A stretch of DNA of 64,000 bases from Henckelia pumila (lineage: Eukaryota; Streptophyta; Magnoliopsida; Lamiales; Gesneriaceae). The DNA lies in the NCBI RefSeq assembly GCF_033568475.1, contig NC_133121.1, positions 4,402,001 to 4,466,000 of the forward strand. The letters are read 5' to 3'. Position numbers and translations under genes: made by a program. The notes beneath the pieces are model-generated. The model worked only from the letters and a program-made list of their open reading frames with translations, made no database searches and was not told the origin of the DNA. This document shows positions 27,018 to 37,201 of the stretch, one piece after another. Position 1 is the stretch's first letter. The number at the start of each line of letters is the position of its first letter.

Positions 27018-28876
27018 TCAGCCATCCATGTCTTTCTGCAACATCTTGGATTCTTCTTCCTCAGGATCCTGTGCTGTCCCTTCCGGCAAATCTAAGTTGG
27101 GGCGTGCCACAAGTCTCTCAACAGGTATTTTCATCACATCCCTCCGTATTCCGATATCAGAGACGATTCGACTCATACAATATATGCCACAACCCACCAG
27201 CGCCAAACCAGAGAATCCAGTGGTCATAAAGCGAAGTGGTGACGAGACGACGACGGTAGCTGCTGCTATAAAGGATGCAGCTTGCCCACTTCGTCCAACA
27301 CTGACGGTCGTAAAGACGAGCAAACCTGTCTTGCAGTATATGGCGAAATCCTCACAGTTGTTCTTGAAAATGTGGTAGACACCGAAACCATTCTGAAGGA
27401 GGTATTCAGCACGGTGAAGGACATCATCGGGTGGGTCAGAACAGGCAAGGGTACACGTTCCCCCTCGAGCTTTGGCGATGAAATATGGTGTCGAGACACC
27501 ATATTGAAACACATATAGCTCGCCACCAGAAAGAAAACATTCAAGGCAAGAAGAGATGACACCGCTGTCACCGGAGTGGTCCCCACATCTAGGACATGGA
27601 GAGCCGGATCCATCCGATGGAGATGCGCTGAAAATAAAGCGATCCAACACTGTTCCAATTCCGATCTCGTGTCCTGCTCCCCGCGTAAAATGGATAACTT
27701 TTCCATTTCCAATGTATATTCCTGATTTTTACAGGAGAAGAAACAGTCAAGTTACAATGAAAATGCCATCACAGTAGAAAACAAATTTCTTGACATGCTC
27801 TAAGGATAGAACGATGAAATTGACAACATAGCAAAAGCCAATCATATAAACGTTTATAACAATATTAATAACAAAAAATAATCAGAACACATAGGTACAA
27901 TACAACCAAGAAGATCATAACGTAAGGATATGAATCGGATAGTGAAAACATTAAGAAAGCTAACACGAAGAATAAATATGCATGATATGATGTTCTTATT
28001 TTGGCACTTTGCATAATACAGTGGTATTTTGGGATTAATTTAGATTTCTATAATACCATTGGTGTATTGTCAACCCATTTGTCATGACCAGAATAACCAA
28101 AGCAGGAACAACCAGCTGGGACTGGGACTTGGACTTGGACTTGGACTTGCACTTGCTTATAGTAGAATAGCTTATATACCAGCACAAGTGAAAGGGAACT
28201 TGAGACGTTTGTCTATAAAATTGCAAGTATGGCCAGTAAATAACACCTAGTAAAAAATGATAGATTGTCCCAAAAATCAGTTTCTTCTCTCCTTTCTTGA
28301 TTTTTCTGGAGGCCAAAGTTACTAGAATAACATAAAGTCGAATTTGATTCACAGCTCACACAACACAATGTTAGCTCTAAGACCTCACCTTTTGAGGTTC
28401 AGCCATGAAAGCATTCAGCAACATACTTAACATCCATTTCAAATTTGTTCTCAGACGTTGGATTAAATTAATGCAATATATAAACAGGTTCAAAATTTAA
28501 CCAAGACGGTATCTTTATCCTGCCCTCTTCTTCAAATTTCAACCTTTCTTCCTAAAGTAACCGATATATTTCCGACACTAATAATGCCCAAAAACACAAA
28601 TTCTTTATTTCTATATATATATATATAGAAAGGATTCATCCGATCTCTGATTTGCGACAGAAACACAACATTCCAGAAACGCGATCGATCATGAATCTAA
28701 TAACAAGCAATATTAGAAATTCAAAACAACCGCGATTCAAGTATAGAAAAGAGAGAGATAAGGAAGAAAAAGAGGTGACCATGGTGAGCGTAAAGATAGG
28801 AGTGCCTCCACGAATAGACATGATCGCCGGGCTTCACTTGATCTCTCTGGATTTTGTCGGATAGCACTCCCACCAT
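27018..28876 (-). CDS. LRAT/NC-domain protein, 2 exons
   Basis: Exon 1 runs 28876-28780 (MVGVLSDKIQRDQVKPGDHV, then AHHG). After a 1,058-bp intron, exon 2 runs 27721-27018. The phases agree and give 266 residues. The protein belongs to the plant LRAT-domain family that includes LEAD-SENSITIVE 1. The NlpC/P60-like catalytic triad of the LRAT fold is visible: His31/His32 (AHHG), His43 (GKVIHF) and Cys155 (NNCEDFAIYC). A four-Cys element (CPRCG...SCLEC) sits between them. A hydrophobic stretch, FIAAATVVVSS to LALVGCGIYCM, suggests membrane association near the C-terminus; the tail is acidic (EEEE). LRAT-fold enzymes are thiol acyltransferases or phospholipases, but the reaction of plant members is not well established. 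Simple repeats lie in the intron and upstream. Confidence 0.92.
28115..28157. repeat. GGACTT short tandem repeat in the LRAT-gene intron
   Basis: About six units of the hexamer gggactt/tggact run through the intron (actgggacttggacttggac). Their purity suggests recent slippage. They lie well away from the splice sites. Confidence 0.75.
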
Positions 28877-28906
28877 TTCCCCCAAAACTTCCCAACGAAG
28901 AAGCAT

Positions 28907-28979
28907 TTGATTGATTGATTGATTGATTATCCTTCGATTCGATTTTCCACATATCCGATCCGATCCGATCCGATCCGAC
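28907..28979. repeat. Simple repeats (TTGA)n and (CCGAT)n upstream of the LRAT gene
   Basis: About five or six TTGA units (28907-28929) and five CCGAT units (28955-28979) lie 30-100 bp upstream of the LRAT-gene ATG, probably in its 5' untranslated region or core promoter. Length variation here could affect expression, but that is only inference. Confidence 0.8.
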
Positions 28980-29369
28980 CATTTTTGTCGGGCTTTGGAT
29001 ATGTTTCTTGTAGGAGATATTCCAATACTGGGCCGCATATTCCAACCCAAAATTTAGGCACTTCTTCTTCGAATAATACCTTTTATCGAACCATATAATA
29101 ACTGATTTTTGTATCATAATATCTTTTATTTTATTTGATATCAGATTTTTTTAAAAAAACTATATTGTCATAAATTTATTACACACGAGTATCACCGCTC
29201 ATCCAGAATTGATTATCATAAAACACCATAAGCTATTTAGACTCTATAAATTTAGATTTTAACCCTTTAAAAAAAAAATGAGACAGAGAAATTTAACCCA
29301 AATCCTTTAACCATATGAGACTGAGAAATTTAACCCTTTAATACTGGGCCGCATATTCCAACTCAAGAT
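28980..29369. other. Upstream region of the LRAT gene with short direct repeats
   Basis: Short duplications are visible. The word aatactgggccgcatattcc occurs at about 29024 and again at about 29340, just before a foldback element. A gagaaatttaaccc block is repeated at about 29285 and 29325. The DNA has otherwise no recognised content. Confidence 0.5.
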
Positions 29370-29818
29370 TGGAATTTTATTTTGGTGTTTGGTAAAAATT
29401 TAAAATATAACAACGTGTGAATTGATAATATAAATTTTTTAAAATGGTTTTTTGTAAAATTCGTAAATAAAACTTGAAATCTACGAGTATGTAATATAAT
29501 ATAAATTTTTTTGAAAAAAATTTATTATTTTTTAAACTCAAATCCTATAAAATCCCACGAAATCCGATCAATTTCATAAGAATTTCATTCAGTTAAATGA
29601 AATCCTATTAAATCCAATCAAATAATAATCTCGTTTCGAAATTTCATTTTACCAAACACCAAAAATATATTTATAATTCCAAAGCCCACAAAATCTAATG
29701 AAAATCCTTGAATCCAAACACAGTGCAAATCCTTTAACCATTTTAAAAAATTTATATTATCAATTCACGTTGTTATATTTTAAATTTTTACCAAACACCA
29801 AAATAAAATTTCAATTCC
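29370..29818. mobile_element. Foldback (long inverted-repeat) element
   Basis: The arms, 29370-29449 and 29736-29818, are near-perfect reverse complements of about 80 bp. They include ttttggtgtttggtaaaaat on the left and atttttaccaaacaccaaaa on the right. The AT-rich centre has further, weaker inverted words around aaatcctattaaatcc. It has no coding capacity. No clean target-site duplication was found, so the class is unknown; it fits a MITE or foldback element. Confidence 0.8.
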
Positions 29819-30418
29819 ATGGATTTGAAATCCAAATCCAATTACAAATCCGATTCCAAATTCTATTTTTTAAACATCCAAACACACTGTTGGTATAATT
29901 GGTAGGGACGGAGTCAGAAAATATCACTTTGCGCTGAAACGAATATTTAAAATAGCTAAAAAATCAATATAAAAATATGTTAAAATAATTTTGGATAAAT
30001 TGGTTTAAAATTAACATGTATCGCTTTTTTATTATCTTACTTTTACTTCCTTGGACTTATTTTTCAAAATTCTATTAAAACAAACATTAATAGTACCAGT
30101 GAGATAATTTTATTTGATCGTACAAATCGAAAATTATTCTCAACAACAACAACAATAAAACTCGTAAAAATACATATTTTAGGTGGTTAATTTGCGAGGA
30201 AAAGGGGAAAAAAAGGGGGGAAAAAGAAAAAGAAATTATCCCTTTAAACAAGGCTAAAAAGAATAATGTACATTTGTACATATGAATTATGAATCTATGA
30301 TTGTGGTTAAGTACAATGACATTAAATTAATTATACAGTGATATTTAATCATGCATGAAGTGTATACACTTGCGAGACAAAGAAATATGAAGAATCAAAT
30401 GTAACTTTCGAAAGGCAA
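29819..30418. other. Intergenic DNA, nothing recognised
   Basis: AT-rich spacer between two inverted-repeat elements. Purine-rich and pyrimidine-rich stretches at 30180-30240 are low complexity. Confidence 0.45.
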
Positions 30419-30428
30419 TTTTAATATA

Positions 30429-30978
30429 GAGTTTATTGCACCAAACCCCCTTGTGAAATATTGAAAATATACACTTCTCTCATGTGAAATTTTGATAGGC
30501 ATCTCATCCATTAAACTTTTGTAATAGCTAGTTGCACGTTTAACCCTTGCCATGACGATTATGTTAAACATGCGTTGTTTTTACGTCAAAATAACCATTT
30601 TTATAATATTAGGATCATCATACGAAAAATTCATTTTATTATTGTAATAATTTTCATATATACTCATATACAATATCCACACAAAAATAAATAATTTTTA
30701 TTCACAAATACACGTGATGTATTTGAGTAAATATGAAAAATACTACAATAAAATAAAGACGTTTTCGTACTATAGACCTAATATTGTACCATAGACCTAA
30801 TATTATAAAAAAAAATATTGATTAGGTGATGTAACAACGCGTGCTCAATAACTTGTTGACGCAGAGATTAAACGTGCAACTATTACAAAAGGTTAAAGTT
30901 TTAGGGTGCCTAATAAAATTTTACAGGGAAAAAGTGTGTATTTTCAATATTTCGCAAAGGGTTTGGTGCAAGAAACAC
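30429..30978. mobile_element. Mutator-like MITE with 10-bp TSD and long inverted repeats
   Basis: The two ends are long inverted repeats of more than 100 bp: GAGTTTATTGCACCAAAC on the left and GTGTTTCTTGCACCAAAC for the right end reverse-complemented. Matching continues through 'aatattgaaaatacacac', 'aggcacc' and 'gtgcaactattac' words. The 10-bp word TTTTAATATA flanks both ends (30419-30428 and 30979-30988). TSDs of 9-11 bp plus long terminal repeats fit Mutator-like elements. The 550-bp element has no open frame of note. A small internal duplication (catagacctaatatt) sits near 30780. Confidence 0.85.
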
Positions 30979-30988
30979 TTTTAATATA

Positions 30989-31385
30989 TATTAATACAAT
31001 ACTTGATGTATACTTGTTTTTATGAGTCCTTTAATAATTAAATGCATGCATAACTTATAAACCTAATAGCATTTGTAGCATATCAATATGTACAGACCTA
31101 TCAATTTGCTGGTGAAGCAATGGTGGAGTCAAACTCATTAAATAACCAGAGTGGGAGTTGAAAGCATTAAATTCACAAATTTTTGCCTACCTACATTACA
31201 CGCACTCCACCCATTTGTCTAAAAGATATGTGCCATCGTAGGGGTCTGTGTTCGAACTCAGATGATAGGGAGAAGAAACACATATTCTATTTAATTTTAA
31301 AAAAATTAAAAAAAATAATTTGTTTGCGAAGAATTTATATATGTATATATATATATTGGGGGATTAAGATCGATATCATTTTATG
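30989..31385. other. Intergenic DNA, nothing recognised
   Basis: AT-rich spacer with a short TA run near 31340. No gene is supported, although a 67-codon frame exists. Confidence 0.45.
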
Positions 31386-31393
31386 AAACGGAT

Positions 31394-31611
31394 TAGGGGT
31401 GGTTTTTTGATATACCGTACTAAAAATATTGATATGAAAAAAATTCACATCGATAACAAAATTTCGAAATTTTGGCATGGAAAAAATCTATATTAATACT
31501 GTATAGATACCGAAAAAAAATTCGATATACCGAAAAAATTTCTGTATATCGAAAAAATTTCGGTACAATATGCCGAAAATTCGGTATTTTAGTCTGGTAT
31601 GACAGCCCTTA
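31394..31611. mobile_element. Short hAT MITE (218 bp) with 8-bp TSD
   Basis: The 8-bp word AAACGGAT flanks the element exactly (31386-31393 and 31612-31619). Ends are TAGGGGTGG on the left and TAAGGGCTG for the right end reverse-complemented, the hAT pattern. The interior is made of repeated ataccgaaaaaattt and cggtat words in both orientations. It has no coding capacity. Confidence 0.88.
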
Positions 31612-31619
31612 AAACGGAT

Positions 31620-34373
31620 CATGCACCATGTTGTATCTACTAGCTAGTTTATGTATTTATTATATTATATATATCAAATGACGGGTTTTAAATGTGTCTT
31701 GCTTAGAGTTCTCTAAAGTCTTCTATTTTTTATGAGTTCCGATCCGTACTTTGTTTGTGTTTATGAATTTATGTAACGATGTGATCAAGAGCAACAATTT
31801 TAGTTACAAGTACTTATTATTAAATAATGTTGTAATAAAAGATTCACGTACATTACATCAATTTTCTACTTGCATAGAAACTATATATATGTTACCCGTT
31901 TTGTACGTTTAAGTACCGTCGAGCTAGCGAGCTTAATTCCCCCTAATAAATTTTCTCCGGACCATAGCTGCAACCACACTCCCAACTTCCAACTAATTTA
32001 TTTTCAACACAGAGTTATAATAAATGCATGGGTCTATAAATAAATAAATATGATATAATATTATAGATGGTATAATATAGTATTATATAGATGGTATATT
32101 TTCCACTCGTTGAACAGCTTGAGGGAGATTAGATTATACTCACATGAACTAAATATTATATTATTAAAAACTGATTAAAAATTTGGTGTTCTACAAAATA
32201 ATACTCTCTCTCTCGAGCCGATTTCGTCATCTGCACCATTAAAATCGTGTGTTGCATGTCCGATTTACGCTATTTTCGTGATACAATGAACGATCATAAG
32301 ATTCTCGCATGCGATCTGTCGATTTCTTGGTCACGAAAAAAGGGTTGGTTTTAAAGTTGGGGGTGCATGGGAATGCATGTCTGATTTCTTCTTTTGCCCA
32401 TAATATCATGCAAATCAAATGTATTTTTTTTTTGGAAGAACAAGACAAACCAATTTATGATTTTTAATTATTAATCTTTTTTCTTCTTGCAAATAAATTT
32501 ATAATCTCCAAAAGATTTAAACCAAAATTTGGTCTTTATAGGGTTTACAAATTCTCAAGTTTTGTTTAAATCTTGAATTTAAGAATTTTATTAAAAAATA
32601 TGTAAGATATTATTTCTTAGAAAGTGGGGTAACTAAGGTTTATTTTTAATTGTTAAAAAATAAAACTGAAGAAGAGAGAAAAAGAGAAAATGATATATAG
32701 TCACGTGAAAAGGAACAAAGAAGGGGTTGATATTATTACTCACTAGTCACTCCGCTCATACATAAATACCGCATTTACTTTTTCATTTGTCTCTTATATA
32801 GAGTTCAATTTTCATATTTAATATCATTTTATCTATTCTTTTATCAATCTACCTCAGTCATTAAATACATTGCACACTTCCAACATTTTTATAATCTCAA
32901 AATATTCATTAAACAATAGTAAAATCTAAAATTTATTTTTTCAATAATTTTCTTAATTTGTGTACAAATACACCACCAAAGGACTTGTACCAGTGATCAA
33001 GACAATTCGCTAATGGAGCGAGTTGTTTGGCAAAAGAAGGGACGACAGGTCCCCTTCAACTTAATTTGGTACATGAACCGGGCAATGAACCTTGCCATAT
33101 TTGACCCGCTAGTGGCTCGCGTTATCCTTATCATCGGGCGTGTTTCAAATCAATCATAATTATCTATACTCTAAGTAAATGAATAGAACTTGATTTTGAA
33201 TGGTTAAAAGTAGTCTCTTTATCCATACATGATCTCTATAAATTCAAGTAAAATGATTATTTTCACCTTAGACGTGGTCGGATCGATGTCCAATCTGACT
33301 CGATTATTTCGATGAATGAATTTCAAATATATTGGCGTAAAGTGGAATTCAATGAATCATTCATCTAATCAAATCTTAATTAAATGCAAGCATGGAATTC
33401 AAACATAAATTATGTTTATAATATAACATTAATTACAAAACAAGTATAATGGTCCAATTTCATCCAATATTGAACTATCGAGCACTTGAAAGATCTTTAT
33501 TTGGATACGGTGTATTTAAGAAATTTGTTTGCTAGATAGAGCTATTAAGGCCCATTCTGGTCTACGTGGACGGAAACAAGGGATAGCTCCACCAACCCTC
33601 CAACTACTAATTAAAGCCTTGTGTTCAACACATCAAGTGTCTTATTTTAAAATTTTATAAAATTATTCCCAAAAAGCTTACTCTCAGTTTGTATTTCTAA
33701 AATTAAATAACTAAATACATTTGGAAGACAATATATCACGTCGACGATTCTTTTTGCCCCGTGAAAAGAGTATTTAAGTTGGTGTTGTAGATGACCGTTT
33801 AACCATTAACTTCAACCAACATTTCATTCATCAACAAGTTAGTCACACATAATTTATCTAGTATATATGATAACATCTACAAGACATATATATAATAAAA
33901 AAAACATCTTTTAAAAAACAAAAATCCTCATCCCAAACATTCATCATCACATTCCTCGATTAAAAATAATGAATGATATGATCCGTATTTTTTTTGGTTA
34001 TATATACACTCCACTTACCTGAATCATATATATATAGGATAACAATAAAGAGAGTTTAAATTGAATAAATTTCTGAAGTTAAAGGTTAACATAGATTTAA
34101 AAAGAAATAAGAATACACGTAAAACACTATAATCATTTATATGTATATGTATAACACACACAAACAAAGCAAAACATAAACACAAAACAAAACAAAACAA
34201 AGAGGTGTCTAGACTATACTCGTGCAAGTCCCAACGGTGCACCTTGTAATAAATGCACGCATCAAATAATGCCACAAATTAAAGCAGCTACATTAATCCA
34301 ATATAAGCATGGTAAAAGCTTATATTCTTCATAAATCAAGAAACAAGATTGCAGCTAGCAAACCAGATCAATC
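31620..34373. other. Long intergenic region; last 0.9 kb is a duplicated promoter
   Basis: No gene is recognised. From about 33420 to the AAE ATG the sequence has a diverged partner upstream of the second AAE gene (about 45240-46519). Shared words include cacttgaaagatct / cacctgaaagatct, tagagctatt...ttctggtctac, gggatagc and ttcttcataaatcaag just before the ATG. Promoter and gene were thus duplicated together. A less AT-rich patch at 32990-33140 was not identified. Confidence 0.55.
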
Positions 34374-36278
34374 ATGTACCCACTGAAGCAATCTCCCGCA
34401 AATTACAATTCTTGGCTTCTTTTGTCACCAGATCTCCAAGAAACACACAACCCACTGTGGAAGAAATCATGGAAACCGAGTTGTAAAAAGCTTGATTCCA
34501 GGGCTGCAACAAAATGCATCATTCAAACTCCTGAATCTGTGCCTCTCATGAATAACAAATCCGCACCTTTCGTTCATGAAACCGAAAGATTCCCAGAAAG
34601 CAAGATGAAGCGAAGATCTCGTGCGGCGAACACGACTCCTCTCACTCCTGTAGGGTTCTTGGAAAGGGCTGCTGTGGTTTATGGAGACTGCACTTCTGTT
34701 ATTTACAAGGAGGAAACTTATACATGGTCTGAAACTCACGCCAGATGTGTGAGATTGGCTTCTTCGATCGTGTCTCTTGGCATCAAGAAAGGCGACGTGG
34801 TTTCTGTAGTGGCGCCAAATATCCCTGCCATGTGTGAGCTCCATTTTGCGGTTCCTATGGCTGGAGCCATTCTCAATAACGTTAATCTTCGGTTGGATGC
34901 GAAAGCCATCTCCAATTTGCTTCAGCACAGTGAGTCTAAGCTTGTGTTTGTTGATTATCAATCATCTTCGTCTGTTCTGGAAGCTGTTTCTCTGTTTCCT
35001 CCGAATCTGAAACGCCCTGTTTTAGTTCTGATCAATGAAGATGATCAAGATGATAATCAGATCAATGGGAGTTATGATCATTTCCAAATGATTTACGAGA
35101 AAATGGTGAAAAATGGTGATCCGGGATTCAAATGGATTCGTCCCGACAGCGAGTGGGAACCGATTACTCTGAATTACACCTCCGGCACCACCTCTTCTCC
35201 TAAAGGAGTGCTGCACAGCCACCGCGGAGCATTCTTGATAGCTATAGATTCTTTACTTGATTGGTCAGTTCCAAAGCAGCCGGTGTACTTGTGGACGCTT
35301 CCTATGTTCCACGCCAACGGGTGGTCCTACGCCTGGGGCATGGCCGCCGTTGGCGGCGTTAACGTGTGCCTCCGCCGTGTCGATGGACCCTCCATCTGTG
35401 ATGCATTACGCAAGCATAAAGTAACACACATGTGCGGCGCACCGGTGGTGCTAAACATGATAACTAATTACCTCGGCGGGAAACCTCTGGATAGTCCCGT
35501 TCAAATCATGACCGCCGGCGCGCCACCTCCAGCGGCGGTCCTCGGCCAGGCGGAGAGATCAGGTTTCATCGTGAGCCATGGATATGGGTTGACGGAAACC
35601 GGCGGGCTTGTGGTAACATGCGCGTGGAAGCAAGAATGGAACGATCTGCCGGATCAAGAAAGAGCCCAACTGAAAGCAAGACAAGGAGTGGCGAGCATCG
35701 GATTCGCGGAGGCCGACGTAGTGGAGCCCGAAACAGGGGCGAGCGTGAAAAGGGACGGGGCGACAATAGGCGAAATCGTGTTAAAAGGTGGATCCGTGAT
35801 GCTTGGATACCTCAAAGATCCCGAAGGAACCTCGTACTGCATGAGGGACAACGGCTGGTTTTACACCGGAGACGTGGGCGTGATGCACCCGGACGGATAC
35901 TTGGAAGTGAAAGACAGGTCCAAGGACATCATCATCTGCGGCGGCGAGAACCTGAGCAGCGTGGAGGTGGAGGCCGTGCTTTACTCCCATCCGGCGGTGA
36001 ACGAGGCGGCGGTGGTGGCGCGTCCCGACACGTTCTGGGGAGAGACGCCTTGCGCGTTCGTGAGCTTGAAGGAGAATTTGAAAGAGAAGCCGACTGAGAA
36101 GGAGATAAGGGAGTTCTGCAAGGCGAGGATGCCGCTTTATATGGTCCCGAGAATGGTGGTTTTCAAGGCGGAGCTTCCGAAGACTTCGACTGGTAAACTT
36201 CAGAAGTTTCTGCTCAGAGATATGGCGAAAGCTTTGACTCCGAAGTTGAGTGTGGTTGAATCCGATAAGCTCCATTAA
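34374..36278 (+). CDS. Acyl-activating enzyme (AMP-binding acyl-CoA ligase), tandem copy 1
   Basis: Intronless, 634 residues. It resembles the plant AAE1/5/6 'peroxisomal' group, which activates a carboxylic acid through an acyl-adenylate and passes it to CoA. Landmarks: TPLTPVGFLERAAVVYGDCT (from about 87), the P-loop NYTSGTTSSPKG (about 267-278), HANGWSYAWGMAAVGG, HGYGLTETGG, GWFYTGDVGVMHPDGYLE, KDRSKDIIICGGENLSS, and the catalytic Lys near the end (PKTSTGKLQKF, about 607). Catalytic motifs look intact. Two oddities: residues 11-86 are an insertion between the family's N-terminal SPAN and TPLTP words, and the C-terminus (ESDKLH) is not a canonical peroxisomal signal. The ATG was chosen because copy 2 conserves MYPLKQS. 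Substrate unknown. It is closely related to the gene at 46.5 kb. Confidence 0.93.
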   Translation: MYPLKQSPANYNSWLLLSPDLQETHNPLWKKSWKPSCKKLDSRAATKCIIQTPESVPLMNNKSAPFVHETERFPESKMKRRSRAANTTPLTPVGFLERAAVVYGDCTSVIYKEETYTWSETHARCVRLASSIVSLGIKKGDVVSVVAPNIPAMCELHFAVPMAGAILNNVNLRLDAKAISNLLQHSESKLVFVDYQSSSSVLEAVSLFPPNLKRPVLVLINEDDQDDNQINGSYDHFQMIYEKMVKNGDPGFKWIRPDSEWEPITLNYTSGTTSSPKGVLHSHRGAFLIAIDSLLDWSVPKQPVYLWTLPMFHANGWSYAWGMAAVGGVNVCLRRVDGPSICDALRKHKVTHMCGAPVVLNMITNYLGGKPLDSPVQIMTAGAPPPAAVLGQAERSGFIVSHGYGLTETGGLVVTCAWKQEWNDLPDQERAQLKARQGVASIGFAEADVVEPETGASVKRDGATIGEIVLKGGSVMLGYLKDPEGTSYCMRDNGWFYTGDVGVMHPDGYLEVKDRSKDIIICGGENLSSVEVEAVLYSHPAVNEAAVVARPDTFWGETPCAFVSLKENLKEKPTEKEIREFCKARMPLYMVPRMVVFKAELPKTSTGKLQKFLLRDMAKALTPKLSVVESDKLH

Positions 36279-36957
36279 TGGAAGCTGAAGGGGCTCAGCT
36301 CTTCTCTCACTCTGCAGTAAAATAAAATTATTATTATGGGAATTGAGAGTGAGTCGATTTCGTTTTATTTTCTATAAAATTACATGTGATAATCCATTAA
36401 TTAGGTGAAATATTTATTCAAAGTTTATCTTAATCAAATTCGATGATTATGCTTGTCATTTGCAGTGTGACATATTTGCAGTGAAGTGTAATATCTATTT
36501 TTTTTTAAAAAAAACAACAAATTAATATGTGTTGTTTCGTGTTGTGATTGTGATTTGATATATGGTATCCAATTTTGTTCCATGTAATTAAATTTCAATT
36601 GTTTGAACCATTAATTAGGTTGTAGGATGATTATAACATGATGCATAGTTGGGTTAATTTAATTACTTAATGAACATATATGGGGTATATAGATCATTAC
36701 AGCCAATAGTTCTACTGTATGTTTTATTTTTTTTTATTTTTAAAAAAATTCTTCCTCATGTAATGAAATAATTTGGAGAACTAATTTTAAAAAATCGCAC
36801 GCCCACACGCACAATAATTTATGAAAAGCCACGATCCAAAATTCATTTACCCTAGTGTATGTTTTGGGGCAGACATGGATTTCCTGCATTTGCCGGGATG
36901 CTTGATTATACTTTGCTAAGCTATTTCCAAATATACTTTATTTGAAAGTGTGCCCTT
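36279..36957. other. 3' flank of AAE copy 1
   Basis: Includes the 3' untranslated region (tggaagctgaagggg resembles the start of the copy 2 flank). The last five bases (36953-36957, CCCTT) are the left TSD of the copia element. Confidence 0.5.
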
Positions 36958-37201
36958 TGTTGTGAAAAAGTAAAAATTTCAAAACTCAAAATATATCAAA
37001 CTCTACACTTCACAAATATTTTTCTCTCAACTCAATTGTATTTTTCATCACAAATGAAGACCTATTTATAGATCCACATTTGAGATTAGTCCAAAAATTA
37101 AAACATCATCATCTACATCATCACACACTAATTTTCCATATTTTACAACTCAATATTCAACATTCAATATTCAACAATAATAAAATAATATATTTTCAAC
37201 A
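36958..37201 (-). repeat. Left LTR (3' LTR of the copia element)
   Basis: 244 bp. Read on the minus strand it starts TGTTGAAAATATATT and ends CACAACA. It is nearly identical to the right LTR apart from a couple of substitutions and one short length difference. Confidence 0.93.

Noticed and set aside
35618-36275. Arg-rich 159-codon frame and 164-codon antisense frame within AAE copy 1
   Set aside because: Off-frame readings of the AAE coding sequence; the equivalents in copy 2 are broken differently.
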